A stretch of DNA of 7,896 nt from an uncultured Bacilli bacterium (GCA_947629425.1 CANRDR010000073.1:1-7896), one strand, 5' to 3'; shown: positions 1 through 5,923, counted from the first letter of the stretch. The notes: a model not told the origin generated them from the sequence alone. Numbers and translations: made by a program.

Positions 1-149
1 TTAATAGTTATATCTTCTTCTTTAATATTTATATTTAATAAAGTATTAATAAGAAATGCTAATAAATGTTTATTTTTCTCACTACCAAATAATGCTTTAA
101 ACATAAAATCATATGATAATGGAACAAGTTTTAGTTCTTTTGTAATCAT
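1..149 (-). CDS. Rpn family recombination-promoting nuclease / PD-(D/E)XK transposase, 5' part only
   Basis: Only the first 49 codons are in the window; the gene continues past the left edge. The predicted N-terminus begins MITKELKLVPLSYDFMFKAL, followed by FGSEKNKHLLAFLINTLL. The pattern L-x-P-x-x-D-F-x-F-K-x-L-F-G, then an N/H-x-x-L-x-x-F-L-N-x-x-L helix, is typical of the N-terminus of the Rpn/PDDEXK_2 family. Members are nucleases linked to RecA-independent recombination or defence, often annotated as putative transposases and often multicopy. The catalytic D/ExK residues would lie beyond the edge, so activity cannot be judged. The start at 149 is chosen because a strong AGGGAGG (158-164) sits 8 nt upstream; an earlier ATG at 154 runs into TGA after two codons. 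Confidence 0.72.
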   Translation of the reverse strand, partial: MITKELKLVPLSYDFMFKALFGSEKNKHLLAFLINTLLNINIKEEDITI

Positions 150-157
150 TTCATTAA

Positions 158-164
158 CCTCCCT
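158..164 (-). promoter_or_regulatory. Ribosome binding site of the Rpn-family gene
   Basis: AGGGAGG on the minus strand lies 8 nt before the ATG at 149 and decides between two nearby ATGs. The ATG at 154 is only 3 nt away and opens a two-codon frame (ATG AAA TGA). Confidence 0.7.
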
Positions 165-230
165 TCACTATATATATACTAGATTTTTTTGCATTTCCTT
201 TTTTTTATTTGAAATTTTATTAAAAAACTA

Positions 231-260
231 CAAAAAATACTCTAATTTTTATTTTTAGAG
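231..260 (-). terminator. Weak intrinsic terminator-like hairpin
   Basis: On the minus strand CTCTAA (255-260) and TTAGAG (240-245) form a perfect 6-bp stem around a 9-nt A-rich loop, followed by TATTTTTTG. The stem is AU-rich, so termination would be partial. It lies downstream of the small reading frame at 377-451 and upstream of the Rpn-family gene, so it could end a short RNA or attenuate readthrough into that gene. Confidence 0.4.
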
Positions 261-305
261 GATATAATTTTAAAAATCTATTTTACTTTCTAACTTTATT
301 TATCA

Positions 306-334
306 TTTACAAGCTAAAATAATTATGTTATAAA
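306..334 (+). promoter_or_regulatory. Plus-strand sigma-A-type promoter with extended -10
   Basis: TTTACA (306-311) is separated by 17 bp from TATAAA (329-334), which is preceded by TGT (326-328), an extended -10. It points rightwards, against every gene in the window, with a predicted start near 341. No plus-strand protein gene follows, but a plus-strand hairpin with a T-run lies at 480-514, which suggests a short non-coding transcript. Confidence 0.5.
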
Positions 335-357
335 TTAAGTAGGTAAATTATGTTATA
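321..357. repeat. 12-bp direct repeat, two copies 25 bp apart
   Basis: AATTATGTTATA occurs at 321-332 and again at 346-357. The first copy contains the -10 of the plus-strand promoter, and the second lies just after its predicted start. It may be a pair of protein-binding sites or a chance repeat in AT-rich DNA. Confidence 0.4.
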
Positions 358-376
358 TTAAAGATTTATTTTTTAT

Positions 377-451
377 CTATCTATTTAAAAGATAAATTAT
401 AATAAAAATCAACAAAAATATAATTACTTGATAAAATATTTTTTCTCACAT
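377..451 (-). other. Tiny RBS-bearing frame: hydrophobic peptide with TGA at codon 2, overlapping a GTG-started 22-codon frame
   Basis: A consensus AGGAGG (458-463) precedes two overlapping starts. The ATG at 451 (6-nt spacing) is followed at once by TGA. The same frame then reads EKIFYQVIIFLLIFIIIYLL, N, R and a TAG at 377-379, a small membrane-helix-like peptide with basic or polar ends. The GTG at 449 (8-nt spacing) opens a 22-codon frame, MRKNILSSNYIFVDFYYNLS then F, K and TAG at 381-383, which is not clearly a membrane helix. The hydrophobic frame resembles type I toxin peptides in size and character, but as written it could be translated only if TGA were bypassed. It may be a decayed toxin gene with a one-base nonsense change, a chance hydrophobic frame in T-rich DNA, or a real GTG-started peptide. 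Confidence 0.27.
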
Positions 452-465
452 AGTTTACCTCCTAT

Positions 466-494
466 ATTCTAAAAGAAATAAATCTCCAAATCAA
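466..494 (-). promoter_or_regulatory. Minus-strand promoter candidate for the tiny reading frame
   Basis: TTGATT (489-494), a 17-bp spacer and TAGAAT (466-471) make a good sigma-A match on the minus strand. The predicted start, near 458-460, falls inside the AGGAGG at 458-463, so the mRNA would have an extremely short leader with a truncated Shine-Dalgarno. The -35 lies inside the hairpin that ends the proposed plus-strand RNA. Confidence 0.4.
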
Positions 495-514
495 AAGTTT
501 GTGGGATTTTTATT
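480..514 (+). terminator. Plus-strand intrinsic terminator
   Basis: AAATCTCCAAA (480-490) pairs with TTTGTGGGATTT (498-509) as an 11-bp stem with one G-U pair, one bulged base and a 7-nt loop, followed by TTATTAT. The T-run is on the plus-strand side. It has no plus-strand gene to serve, which supports a small plus-strand RNA. Confidence 0.5.
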
Positions 515-561
515 ATCATAAATATTTAGTTAGTATTAAATAATTTTTTTATTTTCAACAT

Positions 562-594
562 AAAAGAAAAAACTGTTAGAATACTAACAATTTT
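562..594 (-). terminator. Intrinsic terminator after the cysteine desulfurase gene
   Basis: On the minus strand TGTTAG and CTAACA (584-589 and 574-579) form a perfect 6-bp stem with loop TATT, extended after one mismatch by AAAA/TTTT. It is followed by TTTTTTCTTTT. It starts about 30 nt after the TAA at 627-629 and ends that transcription unit. Confidence 0.7.
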
Positions 595-626
595 AAACAT
601 TAAAATATATTTTTTATACTTAAATA

Positions 627-1751
627 TTAATCATTTAGTTCACTTAATTTTTCATATATACCATTAAATGCGTTTATAAATACAGTTATTTCTTCTAATT
701 TTGTAAGTGGTGAAATACTTATTCTTAAAGTTGTTTCAGCTCTTTTTTTATCATTATATAAGGCCATAACACTAGTAGATAATTTTCCACTAGAACAAGC
801 AGTATTACTTGATATATATATTTCATGTTTTTCTAGTGCATGTATAAACGTTTCCGGTTTTATATTCATTAAACTTATATTAATAATATGTGGAATAGAA
901 TATTTAGGATGATTTATTTTTATATTTTCAAATTTAGAAAAATTCTTTAATAGTTTTTCACTCCATTTTTCTACTATTTCTTGCTTTTTTTCTAATTCAT
1001 GTAAAGATATACGTAATGCTTTAGAAAAACTTACTATCAATGGAAGTGGATATGTTCCTGGATGAAATGAATTAGTACTTCCATATAATAAACTATTTAC
1101 TTTTACTTTTTTACTCTTATAAAATAATCCTATACCTAATGGTGCATGTATTTTATGTCCACTTGCACTTGCTAAATCAAAATCATTAAAATTTACTGGA
1201 ATTTTTCCTAATGCTTGAGTAATATCTGAATGTAATATTATTCCACTTTTACATTTATTCATTACTTGTCTTATAGTACGTAATGGTTGTCTTACTCCTG
1301 TTTCACTATTAACCATGCAAATACTAACTAATATAGTATCTTTAGTTATTTTTTTCTTTAAATCTTCAAAATCAATTACTCCTTCTTGAGTATTATTTAC
1401 ATAGCTGACTTTAAAACCTATAGTAGTTAAATAATCACATATTCCATATATACTAGGATGTTCTAATTTAGATACTATAATATGATTACCTTTATCTTTA
1501 TTAGCAAGACATGTACCTATAAGAGCAATATTATTTGATTCTGTTGCACCACTAGTAAATGTAATTGTATCTTTATCTATATTTAAAAGTTCACTAACTT
1601 GATTTATAGCACTATCTAATAATTCTTTAGATTTAATTCCTAAACTATGTAAACTATTTGAATTACCAAAATATTCACTTGTTACTTTATTAAAACTATC
1701 TAATACTTCAGGCAATACTGGTGTAGTAGATGAGTAGTCTAAATATATCAT
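627..1751 (-). CDS. Cysteine desulfurase, NifS/IscS-like (374 aa)
   Basis: A class V aminotransferase-fold PLP enzyme expected to release sulfur from L-cysteine as an enzyme persulfide, for Fe-S clusters or tRNA thiolation. Visible hallmarks are the N-terminal YLDYSSTTP, the SGATESNN PLP-phosphate loop (67-74), H98 stacking over PLP, the HSDITQ segment (D176, Q179), PLP lysine K200 in SGHK, the persulfide cysteine C319 in ACSSGKLS, and R343 in LRIS. Length is close to the NifS/IscS norm. Two sites look unusual: VNSETG (147-152) has Ser where the family usually has VNNExG, and GSTNSFHPGT (224-233) replaces the usual GGGQE...RxGT. No scaffold (iscU/sufU), thiI or mnmA gene adjoins it here, so its acceptor is unknown. 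The start at 1751 follows AGGTGA; another ATG at 1755 is out of frame. It ends in TAA before a terminator. Confidence 0.9.
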   Translation of the reverse strand: MIYLDYSSTTPVLPEVLDSFNKVTSEYFGNSNSLHSLGIKSKELLDSAINQVSELLNIDKDTITFTSGATESNNIALIGTCLANKDKGNHIIVSKLEHPSIYGICDYLTTIGFKVSYVNNTQEGVIDFEDLKKKITKDTILVSICMVNSETGVRQPLRTIRQVMNKCKSGIILHSDITQALGKIPVNFNDFDLASASGHKIHAPLGIGLFYKSKKVKVNSLLYGSTNSFHPGTYPLPLIVSFSKALRISLHELEKKQEIVEKWSEKLLKNFSKFENIKINHPKYSIPHIINISLMNIKPETFIHALEKHEIYISSNTACSSGKLSTSVMALYNDKKRAETTLRISISPLTKLEEITVFINAFNGIYEKLSELND

Positions 1752-1770
1752 TCATTATCACCTATTTTTA

Positions 1771-1799
1771 ATTATACAAAACTATAATATATATTTAAA
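1771..1799 (-). promoter_or_regulatory. Possible promoter of the cysteine desulfurase gene
   Basis: In the 50-nt gap after the AlkD-like gene, TTTAAA (1794-1799) lies 17 bp from a perfect TATAAT (1771-1776) on the minus strand. Transcription would start just before the AGGTGA ribosome binding site. The -35 is a weak 4/6 match, so readthrough from the gene upstream is also possible. Confidence 0.42.
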
Positions 1800-1801
1800 G
1801 T

Positions 1802-2518
1802 CTAAATTTTAAATTGTTTTACATAATTTTTTAAACTCTTATCTATTCTATAAGAATCTTGTATTTTACTAATTGTTTTATTTTGTACAAATTTATTTAA
1901 TACTTTACTACTTAATAAATTTATAACTTTATCTTTATAATTAATTATTGCAATACTTAATAACCAACTAATAGACATATTAATATAGTAATAATCTGTT
2001 TTAATATTAGATACTATATATAAAACTCTATCTATATAGTCATCATTTAAATAATAATTCATAAATACTACTATAGATACTCTAGTATTATATTCTTTAT
2101 TTAAATCTATTAAATTATTAAAATATATCCAATATTTACCTTTCTTTTTATTAATTATTTTTAAACTACTTACAAATGTATCACATATAGCCCAATTATC
2201 TATTTTATTTATAAAACTTACTAAATATTTATCTAAGTATTTTTCATTATAAGATAATACTAAACCATATATCATTAATTCTTCATAATATTTTATTTTA
2301 TTATATTTAAAATAATTATCTATATTACTTTTAGATATATTTTTTGATATTTTTTTAAGTATTGGTATAGGTATACCTATCATTTCATATTTAGTTTTAA
2401 CTATTTTTTTATTAAATTCTAAATATTTTATATCTTTTATACTTTTTAAATAATTTATATAATTTTTATAATCTTTATTATTCCATTCATAATTTTTAAA
2501 ATCCATATATATCATCAT
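1802..2518 (-). CDS. DNA alkylation repair protein, AlkD-like HEAT-repeat glycosylase
   Basis: This matches the AlkD family: an all-helical HEAT-like superhelix that removes alkylated, cationic purines (N3-methyladenine, N7-methylguanine) without flipping the base. Evidence is GIPIPILKKISK (48-59; family GxxxPxLRxxAK), IDNWAICDTF (106-115) with W109 and D113, R146, W185 in SISWLLS, and the C-terminal SYRIDKSLK. These correspond to the Trp/Asp/Arg/Trp set described for Bacillus cereus AlkD, suggesting an active enzyme. The protein is unusually rich in Lys, Asn, Tyr and Ile, reflecting strong AT bias. The start is uncertain: 2518, 2515 and 2506 are all ATG in frame, none with a clear Shine-Dalgarno. 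The 2506 start (MDFKNYEW) best resembles homologues. It lies 31 nt after the DedA gene and is probably co-transcribed with it. Confidence 0.85.
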   Translation of the reverse strand: MMIYMDFKNYEWNNKDYKNYINYLKSIKDIKYLEFNKKIVKTKYEMIGIPIPILKKISKNISKSNIDNYFKYNKIKYYEELMIYGLVLSYNEKYLDKYLVSFINKIDNWAICDTFVSSLKIINKKKGKYWIYFNNLIDLNKEYNTRVSIVVFMNYYLNDDYIDRVLYIVSNIKTDYYYINMSISWLLSIAIINYKDKVINLLSSKVLNKFVQNKTISKIQDSYRIDKSLKNYVKQFKI

Positions 2519-2549
2519 AAATAATATAACATAAATAAATATAATAATA

Positions 2550-3158
2550 CTATTTATTTCTTATCTTTTTTATTATTTTATATATTAATAATGCTATTAG
2601 TAAAAATAATATAATTTTAGAATATTTGCTAAATACTCTTGCTACTAACATATAATTAGATCCGACTAAACTACCTAATGTAACTAATACTATATTCCAT
2701 ATTAACGAACCAATTGATGTATATATTAAAAATATTGTAAAATTCATTTTATTCATACCTGCCGGTATTGATATTAAACTTCTAACTATAGGTATAAATC
2801 TACAATAAAGTACAGTTAAATTACCATTTTTATTAAACCAATTATCTGATTTATTTATATCTTGTTCTTTTAAACATAATATTTTTCCTATTTTTGAATT
2901 TAATATTTTATTTATTCTTTCTTTATTTAAAATATAACCTATAAAATAAAGTATTATTGCACCTAAGATACTACCTAATGTAGATGATATTATTACACTT
3001 AATAAAGTTAAAGTAGAATTTTCTAAAGTAGTCATAAAACCACCTAATGTTAATATTACTTCGCTTGGTATAGGTGGAAATATATTTTCTATTGCAATTA
3101 AAAAAAGTATTCCAAAAAAGCCATATTTATTCATTATATTTGTTATAAAATTATTCAT
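2550..3158 (-). CDS. DedA family integral membrane protein (VTT/SNARE-associated domain), 202 aa
   Basis: A polytopic inner-membrane protein of the DedA family. Some members recycle undecaprenyl phosphate (Bacillus UptA) or act in lipid scrambling and membrane-potential homeostasis. Signature elements are present: IENIFPPIPSE (23-33), with the acidic residue and re-entrant-loop prolines, and CRFIPIVRSLISIPAG (119-134), carrying the paired arginines R120 and R126. Hydrophobic segments lie roughly at 11-28, 49-75, 140-166 and 180-196, with a basic C-terminal tail KKIRNK. Length is typical. The ATG at 3158 follows AAAGGA at suitable spacing. It begins a unit with the AlkD-like gene, probably from the promoter embedded in the preceding terminator. 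The specific lipid substrate cannot be deduced. Confidence 0.9.
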   Translation of the reverse strand: MNNFITNIMNKYGFFGILFLIAIENIFPPIPSEVILTLGGFMTTLENSTLTLLSVIISSTLGSILGAIILYFIGYILNKERINKILNSKIGKILCLKEQDINKSDNWFNKNGNLTVLYCRFIPIVRSLISIPAGMNKMNFTIFLIYTSIGSLIWNIVLVTLGSLVGSNYMLVARVFSKYSKIILFLLIALLIYKIIKKIRNK

Positions 3159-3183
3159 ATATATTCCTTTTATAAAATATATG

Positions 3184-3221
3184 AAAAAAAATAGGGTTTA
3201 TAACTTATTACCCTATTTTTT
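3184..3221 (-). terminator. Strong intrinsic terminator after pnp-DUF1653
   Basis: A 12-bp perfect stem (3210-3221 with 3186-3197, AAAAAATAGGGT/ACCCTATTTTTT) with a 12-nt loop is followed by further T residues on the minus strand. The stop codon of the DUF1653 frame (3208-3210) lies at the edge of the loop, so the hairpin overlaps the gene's end. The A-run on the other side would make it work for plus-strand transcripts too. Confidence 0.85.
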
Positions 3222-3224
3222 CAA
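3197..3224 (-). promoter_or_regulatory. Promoter embedded in the terminator, for dedA-alkD
   Basis: On the minus strand TTGAAA (3219-3224), a 16-bp spacer and TATAAA (3197-3202) each match the sigma-A consensus at 5 of 6 positions. The -35 overlaps the ascending arm and the -10 sits in the loop of the terminator. Initiation near 3190 would begin in the descending arm, so the new RNA could not form the hairpin. The leader to the DedA start would be about 30 nt and includes the AAAGGA site. Confidence 0.5.
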
Positions 3225-3454
3225 ATCTGTACTTTTGTGTTACATTGGGATATTTTTCATGATCAACTTCACTTAAAAACATTTTTAAAGACCTTGCATA
3301 TATGCCATCTTTATGATTAGGATTATTTTCATCTAAAGAGCTATATATAACTAAATCTTCATTTGTTTCTAAAGTAAGTAGCTAGTGTAATTATAATTGC
3401 TTTTGATCCTTTAAAATGTCTATATATATCCCCTGCTTTTACTTCTCTATTCAT
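3208..3454 (-). pseudogene. DUF1653 domain protein, frameshifted
   Basis: The first frame starts at 3454 with MNREVKAGDIYRHFKGSKAI and stops at TGA 3359-3361 after 31 codons. The family then continues in the next frame: TNEDLVIYSSL, later GIYARSLKMFLSEVDHEKY and PNVTQKYRFEKIG, ending in TAA at 3208-3210. YRHFKG at the front and the EVD-x-x-KYP-x-x-x-QKYRFE tail are diagnostic of DUF1653, a small (about 70-80 aa) protein of unknown function. The shift falls at a tandem 4-mer: AAGT AAGT on the plus strand at 3372-3379 (ACTTACTT in the gene). Removing one copy restores an 80-codon frame through ...TLATLETNEDLV. The start overlaps the last codons of pnp by 8 nt (ATGAATAG), implying translational coupling. 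It may be a true pseudogene, a slippage-prone switch or a sequence error. Confidence 0.8.
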
Positions 3455-5603
3455 CTTTCTTTTTTTCTTCTTTTTTAGGTTTTGGTAATGCATCTTTTCT
3501 TGATAAATTTAATCTTCCACGATTATCATATCCTAAAGATTTAACTATTATTTCATCACCAACATTAACTATATCAGATGGTTTATTAACATGTTTATGA
3601 TCTAATTGCGAAACATGTACTAATCCTTCACAACCTGGCCATATTTCAACAAAGCATCCAAAGTCTTCTACTTTAGTTACTTTTCCTGTATAAATTTTTC
3701 CTTCTTCAACAACTCTAACTACATCTTCAATCATTTCTATAGTTTTGTTAATTATATTTATATCATTATGATATACAATTACTCTACCATCATCTTCTAA
3801 GTCTACTTTAACTGCATCTTTATCATTAACAGTTTTTACATGACTTGCATCTAATATGATTTTAGTAATCATTTCTCCGCCACGTCCAATAACATCTTTA
3901 ATCTTTTCTGGATCAATTGTAATTGTTCTAATTTTAGGAGCATATGGACTTAATTCTTTTCTAGGTTCACTAATTATTCCAGTCATTAAATCAAGTATTT
4001 GTAAACGTGCCTTTTTAGCCTGTTCTAATGCTTCTTTTAATATTTCTCTTGTTACTCCTTTAATTTTTATATCCATTTGTAATGCTGTTATACCATCTTT
4101 AGTTCCTGCTACTTTAAAATCCATGTCTCCCATATGATCCTCTAATCCTTGGATATCTGTTAGTATTGTATATTTATCATCTTTTGTAATTAATCCCATG
4201 GCAATTCCCGCAACTGGCGCTTTAATAGGTACACCTGCAGCCATCAAACTTAAACATCCTGCACAAATACTTGCTTGACTACTTGAACCATTACTTTCTA
4301 GTATTTCACTAACTACACGAATTGTATAAGGAAATTCTTCTTCACTTGGTATTACTTGTAAGAGTGCTCTTTCACCTAATGCACCATGTCCGATTTCACG
4401 TCTTCCAGGTGAGCCATATCTACCTGTTTCTCCTACACTGAATGCTGGAAAGTTATAATGTAACATAAATCTTTTTGTATCTTCTATTTCTAGTCCATCT
4501 AATATTTGATGTTCTCCAATAGCACCTAAAGTAGTCGTAGATAATGCTTGTGTTTGTCCTCTTGTAAATAAAGCGGATCCATGTGTACGTGGTAATAAAT
4601 CAATACTTGCACTTAATGGTCTTATTTCGTCCATTTTTCTTCCATCGGGTCTTATATGTTCTTCAGTTATTAATCTTCTTACTTCATTTGCTTCAATCAT
4701 ATCAGTAATTTTTCTTACAGTTTTTAATATATTTTCTAAATCTTCATTTTCACTATATATTTCTTCAAAATGTTTAACTGTATTTTCTTTTACTTCATCA
4801 ATTCTTGCATATTTTTCTAATTTATCTTTTATTTGTATAGCCTCTAACATATCTTTAGTTGCATAATCTTTTACTGCGCTTTCTAATTCTGGATCAATAC
4901 TTGCAAGTTCAACTTCTACTTTTTCTTTACCTATTTCTTTAATTATTTTCTTTTGAAATTTACATAATTTTTTTATCGCTTTTTGTCCAAATTCTAATGC
5001 ATCTAACATTACACTTTCACTAACTTGTTTAGCACCTGCTTCTATCATACATATATCGTTTTCTGTTCCGGCTACTGTTAAAGTAAGTTCACATTTTTCT
5101 ATTTCTTCACTTGTAGGATTAATTATAAATTTTTTACCAATTTTTCCAACAATTACACCTGCAACTGGACCATCAAATGGAATATTTGAAATACCTAATG
5201 CTAAACTTGAACCAAATAATGCAGCCATTTCTGGACTATTATCTGGATCAACTGATAAAACTGTGTTAATAACTTGTACTTCATTTCTAAAGTTTTCATC
5301 AAACATAGGTCTTATTGGTCTATCAATTAGACGTGCTGCAAGAGTTGCATTTTCACTAGGACGTCCTTCTCTTTTTATAAATCCTCCAGGAATTTTACCA
5401 ACAGAATATAATCTTTCTACAAAAGAAACTGTTAAAGGAAAGAAGTCAGCAGTAGAAACTGTATTACTCATTACTGCAGCAGTTAATATTACAGTATCAC
5501 CATATCTTACTAATACAGCACCATTACTTTGTTTAGCAAGTTCTCCATTTTCAACTATTAATTTTCTTCCTAAAAAATCTAATTCATATACTTTTTTATC
5601 CAT
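3447..5603 (-). CDS. pnp: Polyribonucleotide nucleotidyltransferase (PNPase), 718 aa
   Basis: A trimeric 3'-5' phosphorolytic exoribonuclease that degrades mRNA with inorganic phosphate, usually alongside RNase Y, RNase J and CshA in Bacillota. Domain order is first RNase PH core (about 1-210), all-helical linker (about 240-310), second RNase PH core (about 315-550), KH (about 555-620) and S1 (about 636-703), with a Lys/Glu-rich tail. Active-site features include SNGSSSQAS (437-445) for phosphate, and D489 and D495 in LEDHMGDMDFKVAGT, equivalent to E. coli D486 and D492. The KH loop reads IGRGGE (572-577), where IGPGGK is more usual. The ATG at 5603 is chosen because GGAGGT lies 7 nt upstream; an in-frame GTG at 5633 would start inside the rpsO terminator. 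It follows rpsO by 44 nt and overlaps the DUF1653 gene by 8 nt. Confidence 0.97.
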   Translation of the reverse strand: MDKKVYELDFLGRKLIVENGELAKQSNGAVLVRYGDTVILTAAVMSNTVSTADFFPLTVSFVERLYSVGKIPGGFIKREGRPSENATLAARLIDRPIRPMFDENFRNEVQVINTVLSVDPDNSPEMAALFGSSLALGISNIPFDGPVAGVIVGKIGKKFIINPTSEEIEKCELTLTVAGTENDICMIEAGAKQVSESVMLDALEFGQKAIKKLCKFQKKIIKEIGKEKVEVELASIDPELESAVKDYATKDMLEAIQIKDKLEKYARIDEVKENTVKHFEEIYSENEDLENILKTVRKITDMIEANEVRRLITEEHIRPDGRKMDEIRPLSASIDLLPRTHGSALFTRGQTQALSTTTLGAIGEHQILDGLEIEDTKRFMLHYNFPAFSVGETGRYGSPGRREIGHGALGERALLQVIPSEEEFPYTIRVVSEILESNGSSSQASICAGCLSLMAAGVPIKAPVAGIAMGLITKDDKYTILTDIQGLEDHMGDMDFKVAGTKDGITALQMDIKIKGVTREILKEALEQAKKARLQILDLMTGIISEPRKELSPYAPKIRTITIDPEKIKDVIGRGGEMITKIILDASHVKTVNDKDAVKVDLEDDGRVIVYHNDINIINKTIEMIEDVVRVVEEGKIYTGKVTKVEDFGCFVEIWPGCEGLVHVSQLDHKHVNKPSDIVNVGDEIIVKSLGYDNRGRLNLSRKDALPKPKKEEKKKDE

Positions 5604-5620
5604 ATTTTTACCTCCATTAA

Positions 5621-5648
5621 TAAAAAAAGACACTAAAAATAAAGTGCC
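5621..5648 (-). terminator. rpsO-pnp intergenic terminator (attenuator)
   Basis: GGCACT (5643-5648) pairs with AGTGTC (5629-5634) in a 6-bp stem with one G-U pair and an 8-nt loop, followed directly by seven T residues on the minus strand. It begins at the last base of the rpsO stop codon. No separate pnp promoter is visible in the 44-nt gap, so pnp probably depends on readthrough. E. coli also has a terminator between rpsO and pnp. Confidence 0.75.
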
Positions 5649-5917
5649 TACTTTCTAATATTTAATTTTTGAATTAACTCACGGTATGAAACTACATTGT
5701 TTTCTTTTAAATAATCTAATAAACTACGTCTCTTACCTACTTTTTTTAACAATCCTCTTTTAGAATGAAAATCATGTTTATGAACTTTTAAATGTTCAGT
5801 TAAATCATTAATTTCTTCTGTAAGAATTGCAATTTGTACTTCAGTAGATCCTGTATCAGTTTCATTTTTTCCATAAGTTTTAACTAATTCAGCTTTCTTT
5901 TCTTTAGTAACTGCCAT
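5648..5917 (-). CDS. rpsO: 30S ribosomal protein S15, 89 aa
   Basis: A primary 16S rRNA-binding protein of the small-subunit platform that binds the helix 20-21-22 junction. The four-helix S15 fold is evident: MAVTKEKKAELVKTYG, then DTGSTEVQIAILT (21-33), the RNA-binding stretch HLKVHKHDFHSKRGLL (42-57), and VGKRRSLLDYL (60-70). Exact length (89 aa) and all hallmark residues are present. AAAGGAGG precedes the ATG at 5917 by 9 nt. It is the first gene of the rpsO-pnp-DUF1653 unit, with its own sigma-A promoter and a structured leader that may allow S15 to repress its own translation. Confidence 0.98.
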   Translation of the reverse strand: MAVTKEKKAELVKTYGKNETDTGSTEVQIAILTEEINDLTEHLKVHKHDFHSKRGLLKKVGKRRSLLDYLKENNVVSYRELIQKLNIRK

Positions 5918-5923
5918 AAAATA

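Larger units (their letters stand above)
341..514 (+). ncRNA. Putative plus-strand small RNA, antisense to the small reading frame
   Basis: This is inferred only from a promoter (306-334) and a terminator-like hairpin (480-514) on the same strand, about 170 nt apart, with no convincing plus-strand reading frame between them. The RNA would be complementary to the whole minus-strand reading frame at 377-451 and its ribosome binding site at 458-463. This layout resembles type I toxin-antitoxin loci, where an antisense RNA silences a small membrane peptide. Transcription is not proven. Confidence 0.35.

Noticed and set aside
152..154. ATG at 154 as the start of the Rpn-family gene
   Set aside because: It is too close to the ribosome binding site and is followed by AAA TGA; the frame with family residues begins at 149.
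377..451. TGA read as tryptophan (Mycoplasma-type code), which would open the hydrophobic peptide
   Set aside because: The Trp codons of the desulfurase, AlkD-like, DedA and PNPase genes are all TGG in full-length frames. An AT-rich code-4 genome would use mostly TGA, so the standard bacterial code fits better despite the absence of TGA stops in the complete genes.
3359..3379. Programmed +1 frameshifting in the DUF1653 gene
   Set aside because: There is no recognised slippery site or stimulator, and shifting at the TGA would yield poorer family agreement (YFRNK-EDLV) than simply removing one AAGT copy.
3856..4137. Open plus-strand frame of 93 codons
   Set aside because: It lies wholly inside pnp on the opposite strand, has no ribosome binding site or recognisable domain, and mirrors the conserved PNPase coding sequence.
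5604..5633. Upstream GTG start adding ten residues to PNPase
   Set aside because: The extension reads through the terminator T-run and the GGAGGT ribosome binding site that serves the ATG at 5603; homologues begin near MDKKVYEL.
5263..5658. Open plus-strand frame of 131 codons
   Set aside because: It is antisense to the 5' end of pnp and the rpsO-pnp terminator, with no family match; an opposite-strand artefact of PNPase codon structure.
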